Shown: positions 38,345 to 51,534, counted from the stretch's first letter. The stretch is DNA of 64,000 nt from Heterostelium multicystogenum (GCA_003667245.1 RCNN01000065.1:62001-126000); one strand, 5' to 3'. The notes: generated from the sequence alone by a model not told the origin. Program-made: numbers and translations.

Positions 38345-41033
38345 TTATAAATACTATATCTATATAGTTTCCTTGTTTTTTTTTATAAATAATAGTAATT
38401 ATTTTAGTTATTATTATTATTATTGATATGTTATTAATTAATTTATTTGTGTTAGATCTATGCACACCACCAAGTTGTGATTAGACTATATATTAGCAAA
38501 GAACAATAAGCAATATTCTGTAGAATTTACTTTTTATGTTTTGTTTATTGGGGAGTTCTTAAGAATAAGCCAGAGGGGAATGGATGAGGAATGGATGTGG
38601 AAATATTGATAGCGATTGTACACCTCTTCTCGTATTCTGCTCTGAAAAAAGACATCAAAAACACGTTGTTGGATATACCAAGAAATCTCAATCAACCTTA
38701 ACAGTCATACTTGAACAGTTTCTTGAATTCAAAATCTGCAACAGCATTCTTATATCTCCAATCATATTTAGACATGATCTACCTATCAGTTTTGGGTATT
38801 TTTATCATCAATCATCACCTTGCTGGTCAGTCATTGACCATGATTGTTTTTTAACCCAAAATTAGTTTATGATATCAATAAAAAATTTCAAGGTTTTACA
38901 TAAATAAATATTGATGATCATCAATTATTCGCCCACACATTACTAACATAAAAAACAAAAGAAAAATAAAACATTTTTCTGATTAAAAAATCTTTCCCTT
39001 TTTTTGATAGCTTGACATACATGATGAACTGAGTTTTGTGGAGACTCCACTAAGTTGACACTTACAATGAAATTCCCTGTAAATCTGCATCAAAAACATC
39101 TAAACCTGGTGATACCCATTCATTATATCTTGATGTTGTGATTTGCTTTACATCCACAATAATACTAGTTCCTTCCTAATCAATCAAATGCTCTACGATT
39201 TAGCTTGTACTACTATCACTAGATTGGTCTAATAAATTGATTTACAATAATAATTATTGGATCTGATCTAACCCAATCAATCCATGATCTATTCTCTAGT
39301 AATCAAAGAAATATTAATGAAGTAAAAAAACAGAGAATGTACAAAATTGGGCATACTAATAATAAGGTGGTAGCTACCACCTCTCTCTGTTGGATAAAGA
39401 TGTTTAATAATAATTAGAAAACAAAATATCTTAAGCTATTTTATGTAAAATTGTAAAATATTTTGTAATTTGTGAACTTAATTTTTATAACTTACAACAA
39501 CAAATAATTAAAGACAGATAATATATTTTCAAAGAGATGATTAGTATTTGTATCGACTTGATATCAAGATGATGGTGACTTTCAAAATAACAATTGATTT
39601 TTATGTTTTTTTTAAAAACACCTCTTGTTTATTTTAAAATTTCGGCATTTGACTTGCAAGAAGTCGAAAAAAAACTTGTTGGAAAAAGTCATTCGGCAAT
39701 GAAGATGACCGCATTGTCGAAAAAATCGGATTCCTTTGATATTTTCTAACACAATTGTAAAAAAGGATCCTTTTATGTACTTAATGAACACGACACTCAA
39801 GCACAATCAAACCTTTTGATCACATGAAAATTTGATTTGATTTTTATTTTACTTTAATTACAAAATCACTACTGATTAAAACTGTTAGGAGTCCTACATT
39901 CCACACTTTTACAGACATCCAAAAATAAATTTTATTCTTTTCTTTCAATTCATATATCCTAAATATATTTGTAAATTTAAAGATTAAACTATTATATTTT
40001 TTTATTTCTATAATATCAATTTCAGATATATAAAAAAATAACATAGATTTATAATATAAATTAAAGCTTAGGTCCAACATATTTAAAAATTAGGATTCGA
40101 ATATTACAACTTGGAGATCTAAAACCCCATTCATCTATTCTCTCTCGCAAAGGTAGTACTACCAGAAAAGCTCAACACCAGCCAAACCACCATTGTTACA
40201 GTAATCATCTTCTGATTTTATTTTTGCAATTAAATTTTAAATTTTGGTTCGCACAACACATTCACACCATTAGAAATATTTTGTTTTTTCTTTTCTTTTA
40301 ACGTACTTTTAGTTTGTATTATTTGTGTTCAACACACACAATAATAATACAGTCACCTGAATCACCAACACCAACACCCACCACACAGACACCACAAAGC
40401 AAATCAGACTCATTGATTGAAAACAATAGATTAAAAGAGTTATTGTATATAGTGTGACATAGTGAAACTCAAGACCAATACATACATCCCATCCACATAC
40501 CAATCAATCAATCAATCAATCAATTCCAGTTCAAATTCATTCCTTTCCCATTTGTTTGTCACCAATAAGTAATAGAAGCAAGTCAATTCATTCACTTTCA
40601 TTCGATTGATTAGTTTTTGGTTTAGTACTTATAAGTATTTATTTATGTTGAAATAAAGTGTTACAGTGTCAGTCAGTGTGCAATTCCAAACAAGCAGCAA
40701 CAAAGCGTATAAGATTTTATTTATTATAATTATTAAAGTTAAAAGTAAATAGCCAGCAAGCAACATTAGATAAGCATCCAGCGAACTTCAACATCAGCAA
40801 CGACAAAAGTGTCGTCTTAACCAATTTATCAACAACCATTTTCAATCGAGGTAGACAAATACTTTAATTAATTATAATTATAATTAGTTAGTTATATTAT
40901 TTACTACTTTCATTATTGCCTTTTTATATTTTATATACCTATATATACACACATATATATATCTCAAATAAAAAAAAGCCGATCCCTCTTTTTTGTTGTT
41001 TAATTTGTCTTATTTTCGTAAATTAAATTATCC
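38345..41033. other. 2.7-kb spacer
   Basis: AT-rich non-coding region between divergent genes. A 93-codon plus-strand frame at 38584-38865 has no recognisable family; short minus-strand frames overlap it. A perfect 16-bp palindrome sits at 39366-39381 and an AATC run at 40501-40523. The part before 41034 is probably a long 5' leader or promoter for the BRCT-RRM gene, with AAC/CAA-rich text. Confidence 0.4.
40501..40523. repeat. AATC tetranucleotide run
   Basis: Five to six tandem CAAT/AATC units in spacer DNA. Confidence 0.8.
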
Positions 41034-44000
41034 ATGGATTCACAATCATCGGAAATGGTCACTTCAAATCATGTTACTGCCACAGTTGATTCAATATCAA
41101 TGCTCGATCACAAACCCCCTAGTGGTGATACCCCCAGTATCAGTACTGAATCTAAAAATGAACATCCTCTTGCTGATGATGCTAGTGCCAATGCATGCGT
41201 CAGTGATAGAGTCGAGGAGGATGAAGTCAAGGGGCCAACATCATTATCATCTGATACCACCAGCGAAAAGATTGATCCCCAGAGTGAAAGCAACAATATT
41301 GATACCACCAGCAATACTATCTCTAATGGTACGGATAGTAATATGGTGCCCCACAACGAAGACAACAATGTTCAATTGTCATCATCAACCGATTTCATTA
41401 CATTGAATAACAATAGCAGTGCTTTCACTAGTAATCTGTTATCATCTTCAACCGAATCAACTTCCTCATTGTCGAGCAGTGGTAATAATATGACAACCCC
41501 ATCCAATCCTGTTCTGGATTCATCAACCGATCCAGCTGCCAAGAATCTCAACAAAAATCAACAGCAACAAGTCAAAAAGAATACCAAACAGCCGCCAAAT
41601 AAACAAAATCCTCAACCAGCTCTACCAAACCAACAGAACTCTCCACCAATTACCCCACAAGAAAGCTCAGCACAATCACCTGGTGGCGACCACGCCGAAT
41701 CAAATCAGATGGTATCAAACATTTTCGAAGGACTTGGATTTGTTATAGATCTCTCAATTAATCTCAAGCGAAAAATGGATTTGGTCAAGATCATCAAAAG
41801 AAATGGTGGAAAGAGTTGCTATTCCTGCAGTCCAAAAGTATGTTTGGCCACTATATAGTTCTACATCTATTGATCAATTACTAATACATAATATTACAGT
41901 CAACACATTTAATTACAACTCAGCAAGGATTTTTAGATAATACAACAAAGGTACAACAGGCACTTGCATTAGGCATACCTATTCTTGTGAAGGAGTTTGT
42001 ACATCACTGCGCATTTAAGAAACAATTATTGGATATTGAACCCTATATTATAACAGCAACTGTAAGTTACTTTTCTTTTCCCAAGTATTCAATGATTAAC
42101 AGTTAAATTATAGTCTGTACCGTTTGATTCTACATCATTGGGGTCCTCCCTGGATATGCCAATTCCCTCTGAATTCACTTCATCGCCTCCACACAAACAA
42201 CCAACTTCCAGCAATAATAATAATAGCACCCATTCTAACCATCCACCATCTGTACCACAGGTCAAGGCACCTATCTATACACCTCCAAAAGTACCGCAAC
42301 AACCGCAACAACATCATCCACATCATCAAATCCAAAATCAACATCAAAATCAACAACCTCAACAACAAAATATTAATAATGGAAGTAAATCATCTGCACC
42401 AGTTTCTATTTATCAACTAAAGGACTCCAATGGTATTGAAAGAAATAATAATTTATTTAATACTATTTATAGTAGCGCTGAGGAAGACGAAGTCGAGGAG
42501 ATTGAAGAGAAAGAATCGACTACATCACCACATAAGTTGATGATAGAGGATACGATCAACAGGATTCTACATTATGATGATCCACCTGCTAGATCTACCA
42601 ATAAGTCGCCACTGACCACTGTACCCCATTCACATTCCAATGAAAGACTTTCACCCTCTTCCTTTACCTTGTTGGAGTCGCCAACTAAACCAAGATCACT
42701 CACTCCAACACAGCAACAGTCTCATATCGAGAAGGATCTAATGCGTTTTACAGAGTTTGAGGGAGATTTCGAAGAGCAGGAGCTTGGTGGTTCTATTGAA
42801 GAGGAAGACCATCACTTAGCACCTGGAGAGATGATTGATACTCACAATGATCTTGTTCATCATAATCACGACTATCTCGATTCTGCTGCTTCCCTATCTT
42901 CTCCCATCAGAGGAATCTCTTCAATGCCACCTGATCTACTTGGTGGACATCCTTTGGATCCCAAGTTCGAAGGAAAATACCATTCAAGTACCATTACAAA
43001 GAAACAACCCCAACAAGATTTGTTTAGTAATAATGGAGCCGTCGAATCATTACTATCTAATCATTACCACGAGGAGAAATTAAGTAAAGAGTCCGATGAA
43101 TTATACAGTTCCCCAATATTTTCATCATTCCACAACGAATTGTTTAATCAAGTAAGTTTACTGCACATGATAATATCAACAAGAAAGATATTAACTCTTT
43201 ATGACATTTACAGATATATTCACCTTCCAGTAATGATCTAATTAATAGTAATAGTTTTCATGGAATTCCAGTTATTACAAAGAATATAGTCGACCAAGAT
43301 TCAAATTCTAGAATTTTTGTAGGAGGTATTACTTTAAGTGATATAGAGGTATGTATGGAGATTTCAAATTGTTTGTTAATACATGTAAAGTATTAATTAT
43401 CCTCTTAATATTAATAATAATAATATAGATATTCACTGAAAAGGATAATTTCAAAAAACAAAGAATTTATCATCTTATTTCATTGTTCAGGGAGTTTGGA
43501 AAGATTGTGAAGATCCAAGAGTTCTTGGAGGATCAATATATTTATATTACCTACGAAAACGAGTCCGAGGCTAGGCTTGCAATTCAAACATTGAAATCTA
43601 CTTCTACAAAGACCTATTTCACAGATAGAATCAAGAAGAATTTGCAATCTCTAGGACTTCCAACAATCATTTCACCATCGAATGATTTCTACGTTAGGAA
43701 AACAAAACCACAATCACCCCAAAGCTCTCAAAACTCTGTTCCAATTAGCAGAAACCATTCTATCAATAGCGTTCACCACACCAGCACCAGTCAGCACTCC
43801 AGTAACACTCCTTCAGCAGCAGTTGCAACTTCATCATTACAATCAATCAAGCGTAAGAGTAGCAAATCAACAAGCGCAAGCATTAGAAATCGATCCACAA
43901 AGTCAAGCTACGACTATCACAATGATTATGAAGACGATGAAGAAGAGGAGTTTGGAGATGACGAAGAAGAGGAAGAAGAAGATGACGAGTCCGAATATAG

Positions 44001-44208
44001 CGTTTCAGAGATTTCAGAGGTTGAAGAACTTCCCGTCAAACCAAAAAAGATGGCGAGCAGTAATCATCCATCATCTTCTTCTACTCAGTTGGGCTCCAAA
44101 AAGTCCAAGAAAAAAGCTAACTTTTTACCTCCACTTTCAGTGGTTGTACAAATTATTGTTACTTTTATCATTTTAAGTGCATTCTTTATGTCTTTACCAC
44201 AAACCTAA
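41034..44208 (+). CDS. BRCT-RRM protein with C-terminal membrane anchor
   Basis: About 980 residues in five exons (introns 41838-41899, 42062-42113, 43152-43213, 43349-43428). The long Ser/Asn/Thr-rich N-terminus is followed by a BRCT domain: NIFEGLGFVIDLSINLKRK, then IIKRNGGKSCYSC, STHLITTQQ, and ALGIPILVKEFVHHC. After a Gln/His/Pro-rich disordered stretch comes an RRM: SRIFVGGITLSDIE (RNP2-like) and LFREFGKIVKIQEFLEDQYI and YITYENESEARLAI (RNP1-like). Then a Ser-rich, highly acidic segment (about 43930-44000) and a final hydrophobic helix (FLPPLSVVVQIIVTFIILS) ending ten residues from the stop, consistent with a tail anchor in an ER or nuclear membrane. BRCT domains bind phosphoproteins in DNA repair and RRM binds RNA; the actual function is unknown. 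Frame is intact throughout. Confidence 0.75.
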
Positions 44209-44281
44209 ATAAATGGAACAACTTTTTATTCTCAGTCAATTTGATACCAATCAAAATTGAGTCCTTGATTTATTTGATATT

Positions 44282-47200
44282 TTAAAATATACAATTTTTA
44301 ATCATTGCAATATGAGGATAACGTGCTCTGAAGTATTGGTCTGCTTTTTCTGTTTTCAGAGGTCTGGTACTTATTTTTTCTAGTTTGGGCAAAGACTCAG
44401 CCAACTTAATTATGACTGCATCAAAAACATCAAGTTGGAAATTAATTTTTTTCAGGTGTTGTGTTGTTGTACATAGTGCAACGATTGGGAAGTCTGTTAT
44501 GCCTGAGCAGTAGAGCAGTTTAAGAGATTCCAATTGAGGATTTATATTCTCCAAAAGGCTCATAAAGTCAACGTCTTTCATAGAGTTTGTGTTTTTGACA
44601 GATAATTTGATCACATTGGGGAAGATAAGTCCAACATTGAAAAAATTTGCTTCTGGACATACTAGGTTTGACAACTCTAATTTCTGAACTGTTTTCCAAG
44701 GTTTGATTGACTCTGATAGATTTAATTCGACTGAACATAATGAGAGTACTCTTACCCGGTTCAAGTTGTTGGAGAGTAAAGCAAGATGGGTATCATTGAG
44801 ATACCTGAAATCCAACTTTAAAATAGTAAGATTCTTGAAAGTAGAGAGGAATTCTCCTATGTAGTCAAATGTTCCTGATATATTGATTTCGAAATTTGCT
44901 TCACATAGACTGTTGGACAATATTTCTACATCATTATGCATGTTTTGTAAGAGACCTCTTGACACAAATAAATTGAGTTTCTTTAGTGGTAGTTTTGACA
45001 AGATATCAATATTTTGATAAATTGAACAACTGAGGTCTGATGATTTAGCACGAATCGAGGTCAGATTTGGACAGTATTTCATAATATCTTTGAAGTTGGA
45101 TATACGCTCTGCACCCGAGATTTCTTCAAGTGATGCTGGCAAAAATTCTGAGGATATATCTTGTTGTACAAAGAGTCCAAGTGATTTTAATTTGGTCATT
45201 GACTTTAGTTCTTCCAGATTGAAATGATACAAATCATCAATTTTCAGTGTCTCAACGGAATTTTTGATAGATTGCGTAATCATGTCTATAAAGAGTTTGG
45301 GTGTCAGGCTGTTTGCAATGGTAACTTTCTTAATGTTTGGAAGTGATACACTTGGAATAGTAGTCAGTTCTGCAGGGATATTGGTTAAAGATATCTTTAA
45401 TTCTTCCAAAGTGGGTTGGAAGAGTGACAATATGGCCATGAAATTGTCTACATTTGGAAAGTATAATGAATTCAGCTTGAGGCATCTTAAATTAGTTTGT
45501 CTTTGGCATAATGAGATTTGACAATTATCTGCAAATCTTTTGCTCAAACAAAGGGAGTCATGCTTGAAATCCAAGTTCATAAGTATGGTTGTCGAATCTA
45601 AAGAATTCCAAATTTCAAACTCCTCAGTATCCACAATTTGAGACAAAGGAGTTTTTCTAAGCTGATTGCATACTAATTTATCAAGTGATTTAGTGTATGG
45701 TATATATTTTACAAATAACAAAAATGGAGCACTTCCATATTGACTCCTGGAAGATGCATCTAATGCATCATCAATGATGTTGGGTTCTTCCTGTAGAATG
45801 GATTCCAAGAATGGTCCACATTCTTCTGCAATATCCATCTCTGACTGCAGATATTTAAGAGGTTTTTTGTTGTAAATCCGAAGGGTATCTAAAATATTTT
45901 GGAAACTGTGACTGTCTTTTCCTTGAATCGCTCTAATAAAGAGAATTGACAGATGCTTCAAAGTTCTGAAGTAAAATTGTTTTCTCTTGGGGTGTTCAGG
46001 ATCCAGAGATTTAAGGTGATCCTTCAATACTAGCAGCTGATGGAGTGAAATTGGGATATAGTCAGTGTAGAAATGTTTTTGGTATGAAAAGAATGGAGTA
46101 TAGAGGGAGCCACTTTCAAAAAGAGTATCAATGAAGTCACATGAGTCAAAATGTGACAAGCTTTGGTATTGTTGGTCGGCTTTCTCGTACTTTTGCATGA
46201 ATCCATAAACGGTACCAAGTGATATCAAGACTTCTGGAGAAAATTTATAGGAGAGCGAAGCAAGGATATTCTTTTCAGCAGATTTTAGATGGGGTGACTG
46301 TGGATACTGTTTACTCATCTTATAGACTTCAATATCTACCAGACCAAGTAGATGGTTAAGGGTAGCATCAGTGGTGGAGGATCTTGATGCAAGCTCCAAC
46401 TTACTCTTGCACTGAGATAGCAAGCTTAGTTCTTCATAGAATACATGGTTGAAACCACTGTAAACTGGTTCTTGTGTCTCTCTACCATAAGAAACAGAGT
46501 TAGAGTATATCATTTCAAGTGCTCTCATGTAGAGTGATATTCCTTCAGATCTGGCAATCATATTTGAATGTTTGACTAGCGGTATCACTGATTTTACATC
46601 TGTATTTAGTATTCTTGGAAGTTTTTTCTCTGCCAACAATAACTTAACACGATTGGACAATTTTATTCCAGTCTTGCTCTGGAGTGATGATACCACAGTT
46701 GCCATGTCAATTGATTTACTCAAATCAAATTTATAATCAAGCTCACTCTCGGTCAGTCCGCAATCAGTACCATATTTCTCCAGAATCATTGATTTGATCG
46801 AATTAGTCCAGAACGGTTTGTGTGATGGATTAAATCTGTCTGCTATGAACAAGCGATTGAAAAATGTTACAATCGTATCAATACATTTCTCTTCAGAACC
46901 GATGTGGCCACTTAAATTCAAACGCAAATCTTCTTTGAGTTGGTTCTTCAGTAAACGTATAACCATTTCATTGAGAATTGCCATACGAAGGGTGGAGTTA
47001 TGGGATTCTATTTGGCTACGCAGCTTTCCTAGGTGCCGGAGGTTAATTCCAAACTTGTGAACTTCAACACCCAAGTCCAAAGTCTGGATATCATTTCTTG
47101 ACTCCAATTCGGTGGCAGCGGATCTGATAATGACATCATAGAGGTGGTTAGTCGCATCGGCAACATCCTGGTTATGAGATTTAAAATTAGGATCTGCTGC

Positions 47201-48867
47201 ACTCCACCCACTGAATGCATCTGACGACAATGGTTTCTCATAGGTACGCACCAACTCTGGTCTCAATAGTTTATAGAATACCTCTCTATGTGATACACAA
47301 TTACTATGAATAGTTTTGTGGGCTGTTAGTATATACAGATGTTAAATAGTTTAAGTACATACTTATATTCATCGAAATATGCTTGAGGAGGCAACAGTCT
47401 AGCAAAATCCAATGAATAATAGAGATCAGATTGACTATTAGCTGATTTGTGAATCTCAAAGTCACCAGGGCCATAGAGGTACTTTGGATTTAGTCCTGAT
47501 TGGTGACCTTTAAATGAAATAGTAATTAAAGTTAGAATGAATACATTAGCTATTTTTAATAGTTTAAGCTACCTTTGAGGTTCATTCCTTTAGCCACTTT
47601 CTCCATAATTTCATGTACCTCTGGTACATCGTTGTGTACATGATTTCCACCATCACAACTTCCATATATCAATGTACTCTTATTAATGGGCAACAAGGAC
47701 ATTGCAACTCTATTACATTAATTTGAATTGTTAATGTTCTTTTCTTGAATATAAGTTCATCTATACATACAGTCTGTATCCATAGTAATCTATAATACAC
47801 ATAAGAGGAACACTTATTTTGTTTACCAAGTCATTATCCATTAGATTTTGGAAGAAAAACGATAAACTATAATACAATAATTAGCTTTCAGAACTACATG
47901 TGATGGACAAAAGCGATAGTTACCCTCTGAGTTCATTTCCAGCAGCTTTGGATGCACCATACTCCGATGGGTAATTTCCTCCGTACAGCCACTGATCGTT
48001 TATCTTTTGGTCGTATGCAAATTTGAACAGAATATTCTGGCAAATATATTTGTCACCGCCAGCTACACCACCGATCTTCGTTGGCTTTATGGTCTTTAGA
48101 TGTTGTGGCATGAACATTTCCTGAATGATTAGTTTACCATAGGTTTCAGCAGCTTTGACAAAGTCCATTGCAACAAAGGTTAGCTTCTCAAATTTCTCAA
48201 GACAGTATTGCTCCTTCAGCAGTGACTGAAACTCCTGGTTCCAATCTCTTCCTTTATCTCTATCTCTTTCTTCTCTCAACTGCAGTAGTTTCTTTTCACG
48301 GTTCTCTCTTTCAATTGTGTCGGAAATATCAGAGACAACTGATCTTGGAGTACCACCAATGCTATTGTTGCTACTACATACACTAATGCTTTCATAGCTG
48401 GTGCTAAGACTAATATTAGTTTTCACGGTATCTTGATTGGCATAGGTATTGAAGTTGTTATTGTTACTGGGTGACATTATGGAGTATGGAGATACCCCCG
48501 ATGTAGGTAGCTGCTCGGTCAGCGGTGGCGACATGACTCCATAGGACGTGGAGTTGCTTGAAACATCCTGCTGATTCAGATAGGCATTGGAGGAGGAGGA
48601 GGAGGATGCAGTATTTACAGGAAGATCTTTACTCGAGTGGGTGAGATGTGCCGCATCAGGAATATTGTGAAGAGGCTGATATACAGTGTAACATTTGATA
48701 GAGTTTAAATAAGCATTTGTGGTATTGAGTAGTGTTGTTTGTCTAAGATCATTTCTGAAATTATCATATGACGAGCTTGCTGGTGGTATTTGTGGTGTTG
48801 AAGATTCAGAAGTTTTTATTCTCTCAGGAGCTTCATTATTATTATTGTTATTATCATATCCAGACAT
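44282..48867 (-). CDS. CLU-domain protein with C-terminal leucine-rich repeats
   Basis: About 1,450 residues. The ATG at 48867 starts an Asn/Ser-rich leader and a charged coiled coil (REKKLLQLREERDRDKGRDW). A CLU domain follows over five exons: FVKAAETYGKLIIQEMF, LMCIIDYYGYRLVAMSLLP, STLIYGSCDGGNHVHND, YLYGPGDFEIHKS and LYYSLDFARLLPP, then LRPELVRTYEKPLSSDAF. Next is a CLU_central (eIF3 p135-like) region (EVHKFGINLRHLGKLRSQI). The last 400 residues are leucine-rich repeats (LTILKLDFRYLNDTHL, LESLKLLYCSGITDF). The N-terminal ubiquitin-like CLU_N and the C-terminal TPRs of typical CluA are absent. CLU proteins affect mitochondrial positioning and mRNA binding; whether this one does is inference. 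Frame correction is needed at about 47325. Confidence 0.8.
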
Positions 48868-49207
48868 TATTTTTTATTATTTATAACTCATAAAAGAAAC
48901 CAAATGATGTGATTCCAATAACTAATCACCTCCTCCCATTCTATTTTTATTTGTTTTTTTAAATATCAAAATGAATTCATTGAAAATGTAAAGAATGTCA
49001 AAATTTTGTAAAAAATATCAGAGAAATTTGAGGAATCAATCAAGTTTCTTTGATTTTGCACAACATAATTGATAATTCGAATTTGTACACAAAGTTAATC
49101 GATTTATTATTAGCATTTTCGGGTTCTTTTAATTGATTTGTTTTTTTACAGTGATATATCTGACTGAACTTGTTATATTTAATATATATATTATAATATA
49201 TATATTA
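48868..49207. other. intergenic spacer
   Basis: AT-rich spacer between two minus-strand genes, with an ATAT stretch at about 49180-49205. Nothing else recognised. Confidence 0.45.
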
Positions 49208-50414
49208 TTATGGTTTAACTTTTTTAATACATATACCGTAAGGTTTTATATCTTTGTCGTTTTCTGAGACCCAATAATCTCCAACCCCAGTAATTGATTC
49301 CGGAATAAATTTAAAACCAGGTTTTACCCTGTTTTGCATAAAAATAGTGTACCATTGGTTATTAAATTCAAACACTTTGGAGTACAACTGGGCAACATGT
49401 GGTTGTGGAGTTGAGTAAATACCTTTTCCATATAAATCTCTTTGGATAAAACGAATATCATATCCATTAGCTGAAATACCAGCCATACCCTTTTTATCAG
49501 TTCCATGATAACTAACTATAGTTTTTAATAATTAATAAGAGCATACCTCATTGATTTACTGTTTTATAAACATACCTGCATATTCTCCTTCAGATGACTG
49601 ATGATCATCGGGTCTATTATTCTTTCCATTGATCCACGTTAGATCTTCTTGATAATTTAACTTCAATGCAAATCTATAGCATCCCAGAGGTCTTATGTAT
49701 AAATGTCCTCCTCTTTGGTATGGAGTTGTATCTTCTTCGATCCCAGTAAAATCATAGTCAAATCTTTCATCCAATAGATTATCATCCAACTCTATACTTG
49801 GTAGTTTGATGTTCCCACCGCACAGTTTAAGGTACATTTTCATGTAACAGTTTTTCAGTAATATCATATTGAGATAATCTTTTATGGTTCTCTAGGTCTT
49901 TACACTCAAGAATAATTCTTATCTGGTTATGTTGAATACCAGTTGCTTTTTCTATTTCTTTTTTGAAATCCAATACGGTCATTTCGAGATCAACCTTATA
50001 CTGAACTAGGCCATACAAAGAATAAAGATTCACTGTGATAATGTTTTTGTTTTCAAGAGTTCTTTCGTTGGAAAATGTCGAGATTTTTAGATTTGATAGG
50101 AACTCCTCTTGAGTACTGACAGATTCCGATTCAATACCAAGTGATTCTTTAAACTGTACTCATATCATTAGCGTATGTTTAGATACTTTGTTTTCGAAAC
50201 TTACATTAAGTTGTGTATAATTAAAAATTTCTTCTATTGATGTCCTCTCATGAGGTTCGTCAATGGTGTCTGATTCTAAAGGCAACATCTCAAGTGAGCC
50301 ATGGTTATTTACTATCTCATAATAATCATTATTGTCATTTAGTGTAAAAATGACACTTCTATCCATTATTACTGAGATCCCAGCAGCCAACAAACACTTT
50401 CTATCAAAATACAT
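49208..50414 (-). CDS. ubiquitin-like plus ADP-ribosyltransferase-fold protein
   Basis: ATG at 50414. An N-terminal exon encodes an acidic region (SDTIDEPHERTSIEEIF). After an intron (about 50160-50207) comes a ubiquitin-like domain: NIITVNLYSLYGLVQYKVDL, VLDFKKEIEKATGI and NQIRIILECKDLENHKRLS. A second domain has the features of a PARP/mono-ADP-ribosyltransferase fold: SYHGTDKKG (the H-G-T of the first motif), DLYGKGIYSTPQPHVAQLY (second motif, Tyr-containing), QWYTIFMQNRVKPG, and an ending YWVSENDKDIKPYGICIKK. The frame must shift near 49855 (one base missing or extra), and a GTATGT intron lies at about 49510-49572. NAD-binding residues are partly present; the third catalytic position is not evident. 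The domain may therefore be catalytic or a non-catalytic binding module. Confidence 0.65.
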
Positions 50415-50779
50415 GATTTTATTGTACCTATGATGTATATCTATCTGTAAATGGGTTTAAAAAAATTAATGATAAACAATCAATCAGAGTGATCTAAGAT
50501 CATTTTAAATAGTTTTTTTGAAAAATTAAAAACTTAAGTTATGAAACATTGTTTTTTTTCAATATCTAAATCAAAACCCAGATAAAACAAAACAAGATCC
50601 AAAAACTTGAATCAAAAAGTCAGTAATTACAAAATTGAGTCCACACTAATCTCCAATTGTGAAAGTTGATAAAAGTTGATTTAAATTTGTTTAAATTTAA
50701 TTTTATTTTCATATACCACTTACTGTTTGGACATTAAATTAAGAGTTTGTTAATTTCATTTTACAGTGACACTTCCTGG
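50415..50779. other. intergenic spacer
   Basis: AT-rich with A-runs; promoter-side of the preceding gene. Nothing else recognised. Confidence 0.45.
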
Positions 50780-51525
50780 ATACATATCTTGCATTCTGTA
50801 GCATCAAGCCAACAAGTTACCAGTTTTCTTGAAAAGCTCCAAATCCTTCATTATGAAATCTCCAATATCCAGAGACATGATGGGCAGTGTGTTCTTTCCA
50901 GTTAGGGAATTTGGTAAGATTTTAAACTGGTTTTTGGTGTCCAATGAAAGATCTGGATTACCTTTTTCGCAAGGCTATTGTCAATATCACTTGGCAAATG
51001 GTTTGTCAATATTGGCAGCTTTGATCGGACCATCATACAAACCAATGAGTTGACCATGTTTATCGTGGAATAATCCTTTGAGATTATCAATCTCATCATA
51101 CACAAGACCAACGTAATAGGGATTTGTGTCCAAGTTGTTCCTGGAAGCGTTTAAGACGATAGTTGATTTGGTTATAAAGATCCGCCATACATGTTTCTTT
51201 CTTCTTTCTCGGCATTCAACATGCTGATGAGCTTCTTACCATGGTGGTGCTTGAGTGTTTGAACAAAAACAAGTTTACTGGATGACCAACTTGCTTATCC
51301 ACTCAAAAGAGTTTGGATTTGGTTCGACAAAAATTGGTAAAAGAAGGTTTCTGTGAAGCCTAGATTCTTGGTAAAAGCTTCCACATATCCGTAATGAGCT
51401 GATCTTTCTCTTTGAACGATGGCTGAGTTATGCTGGATGATGATTGCTCATAGTTCTTGTAGTAGAGCTGGTTGCTAATGATACCACTGGCGTGAGCAAA
51501 GAGAACAGTATTTTGTGACCTGTCA
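50780..51525 (-). pseudogene. decayed transposase-like gene fragment
   Basis: Minus-strand text reads as coding in pieces but with several stops and frame switches. Segments such as QTLKHHHGKKLISML, NPYYVGLVYDEIDNLKG and LFHDKHGQLIGLYDGPIKAA resemble the phenylalanine/aspartate-rich 'FDEM..KSGLVFDK.TGELIGF' region of P-element/THAP-associated transposases. Before them is DRSQNTVLFAHASGI-type text. There is no start codon in good context and no terminal repeats or target-site duplication that I could see. It could instead be a host gene with heavy sequencing error, but the density of breaks exceeds that of its neighbours. The family call is weak. Confidence 0.4.
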
Positions 51526-51534
51526 GATTTTGCA

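Noticed and set aside
38584..38865. 93-codon plus-strand frame in spacer
   Set aside because: No family resemblance and no introns or neighbours to support it; short overlapping minus-strand frames look equally coding-like.
40085..40100. TTCGAATCC on the minus strand, like a tRNA B box
   Set aside because: No pairing T-stem or A box at the right distance.
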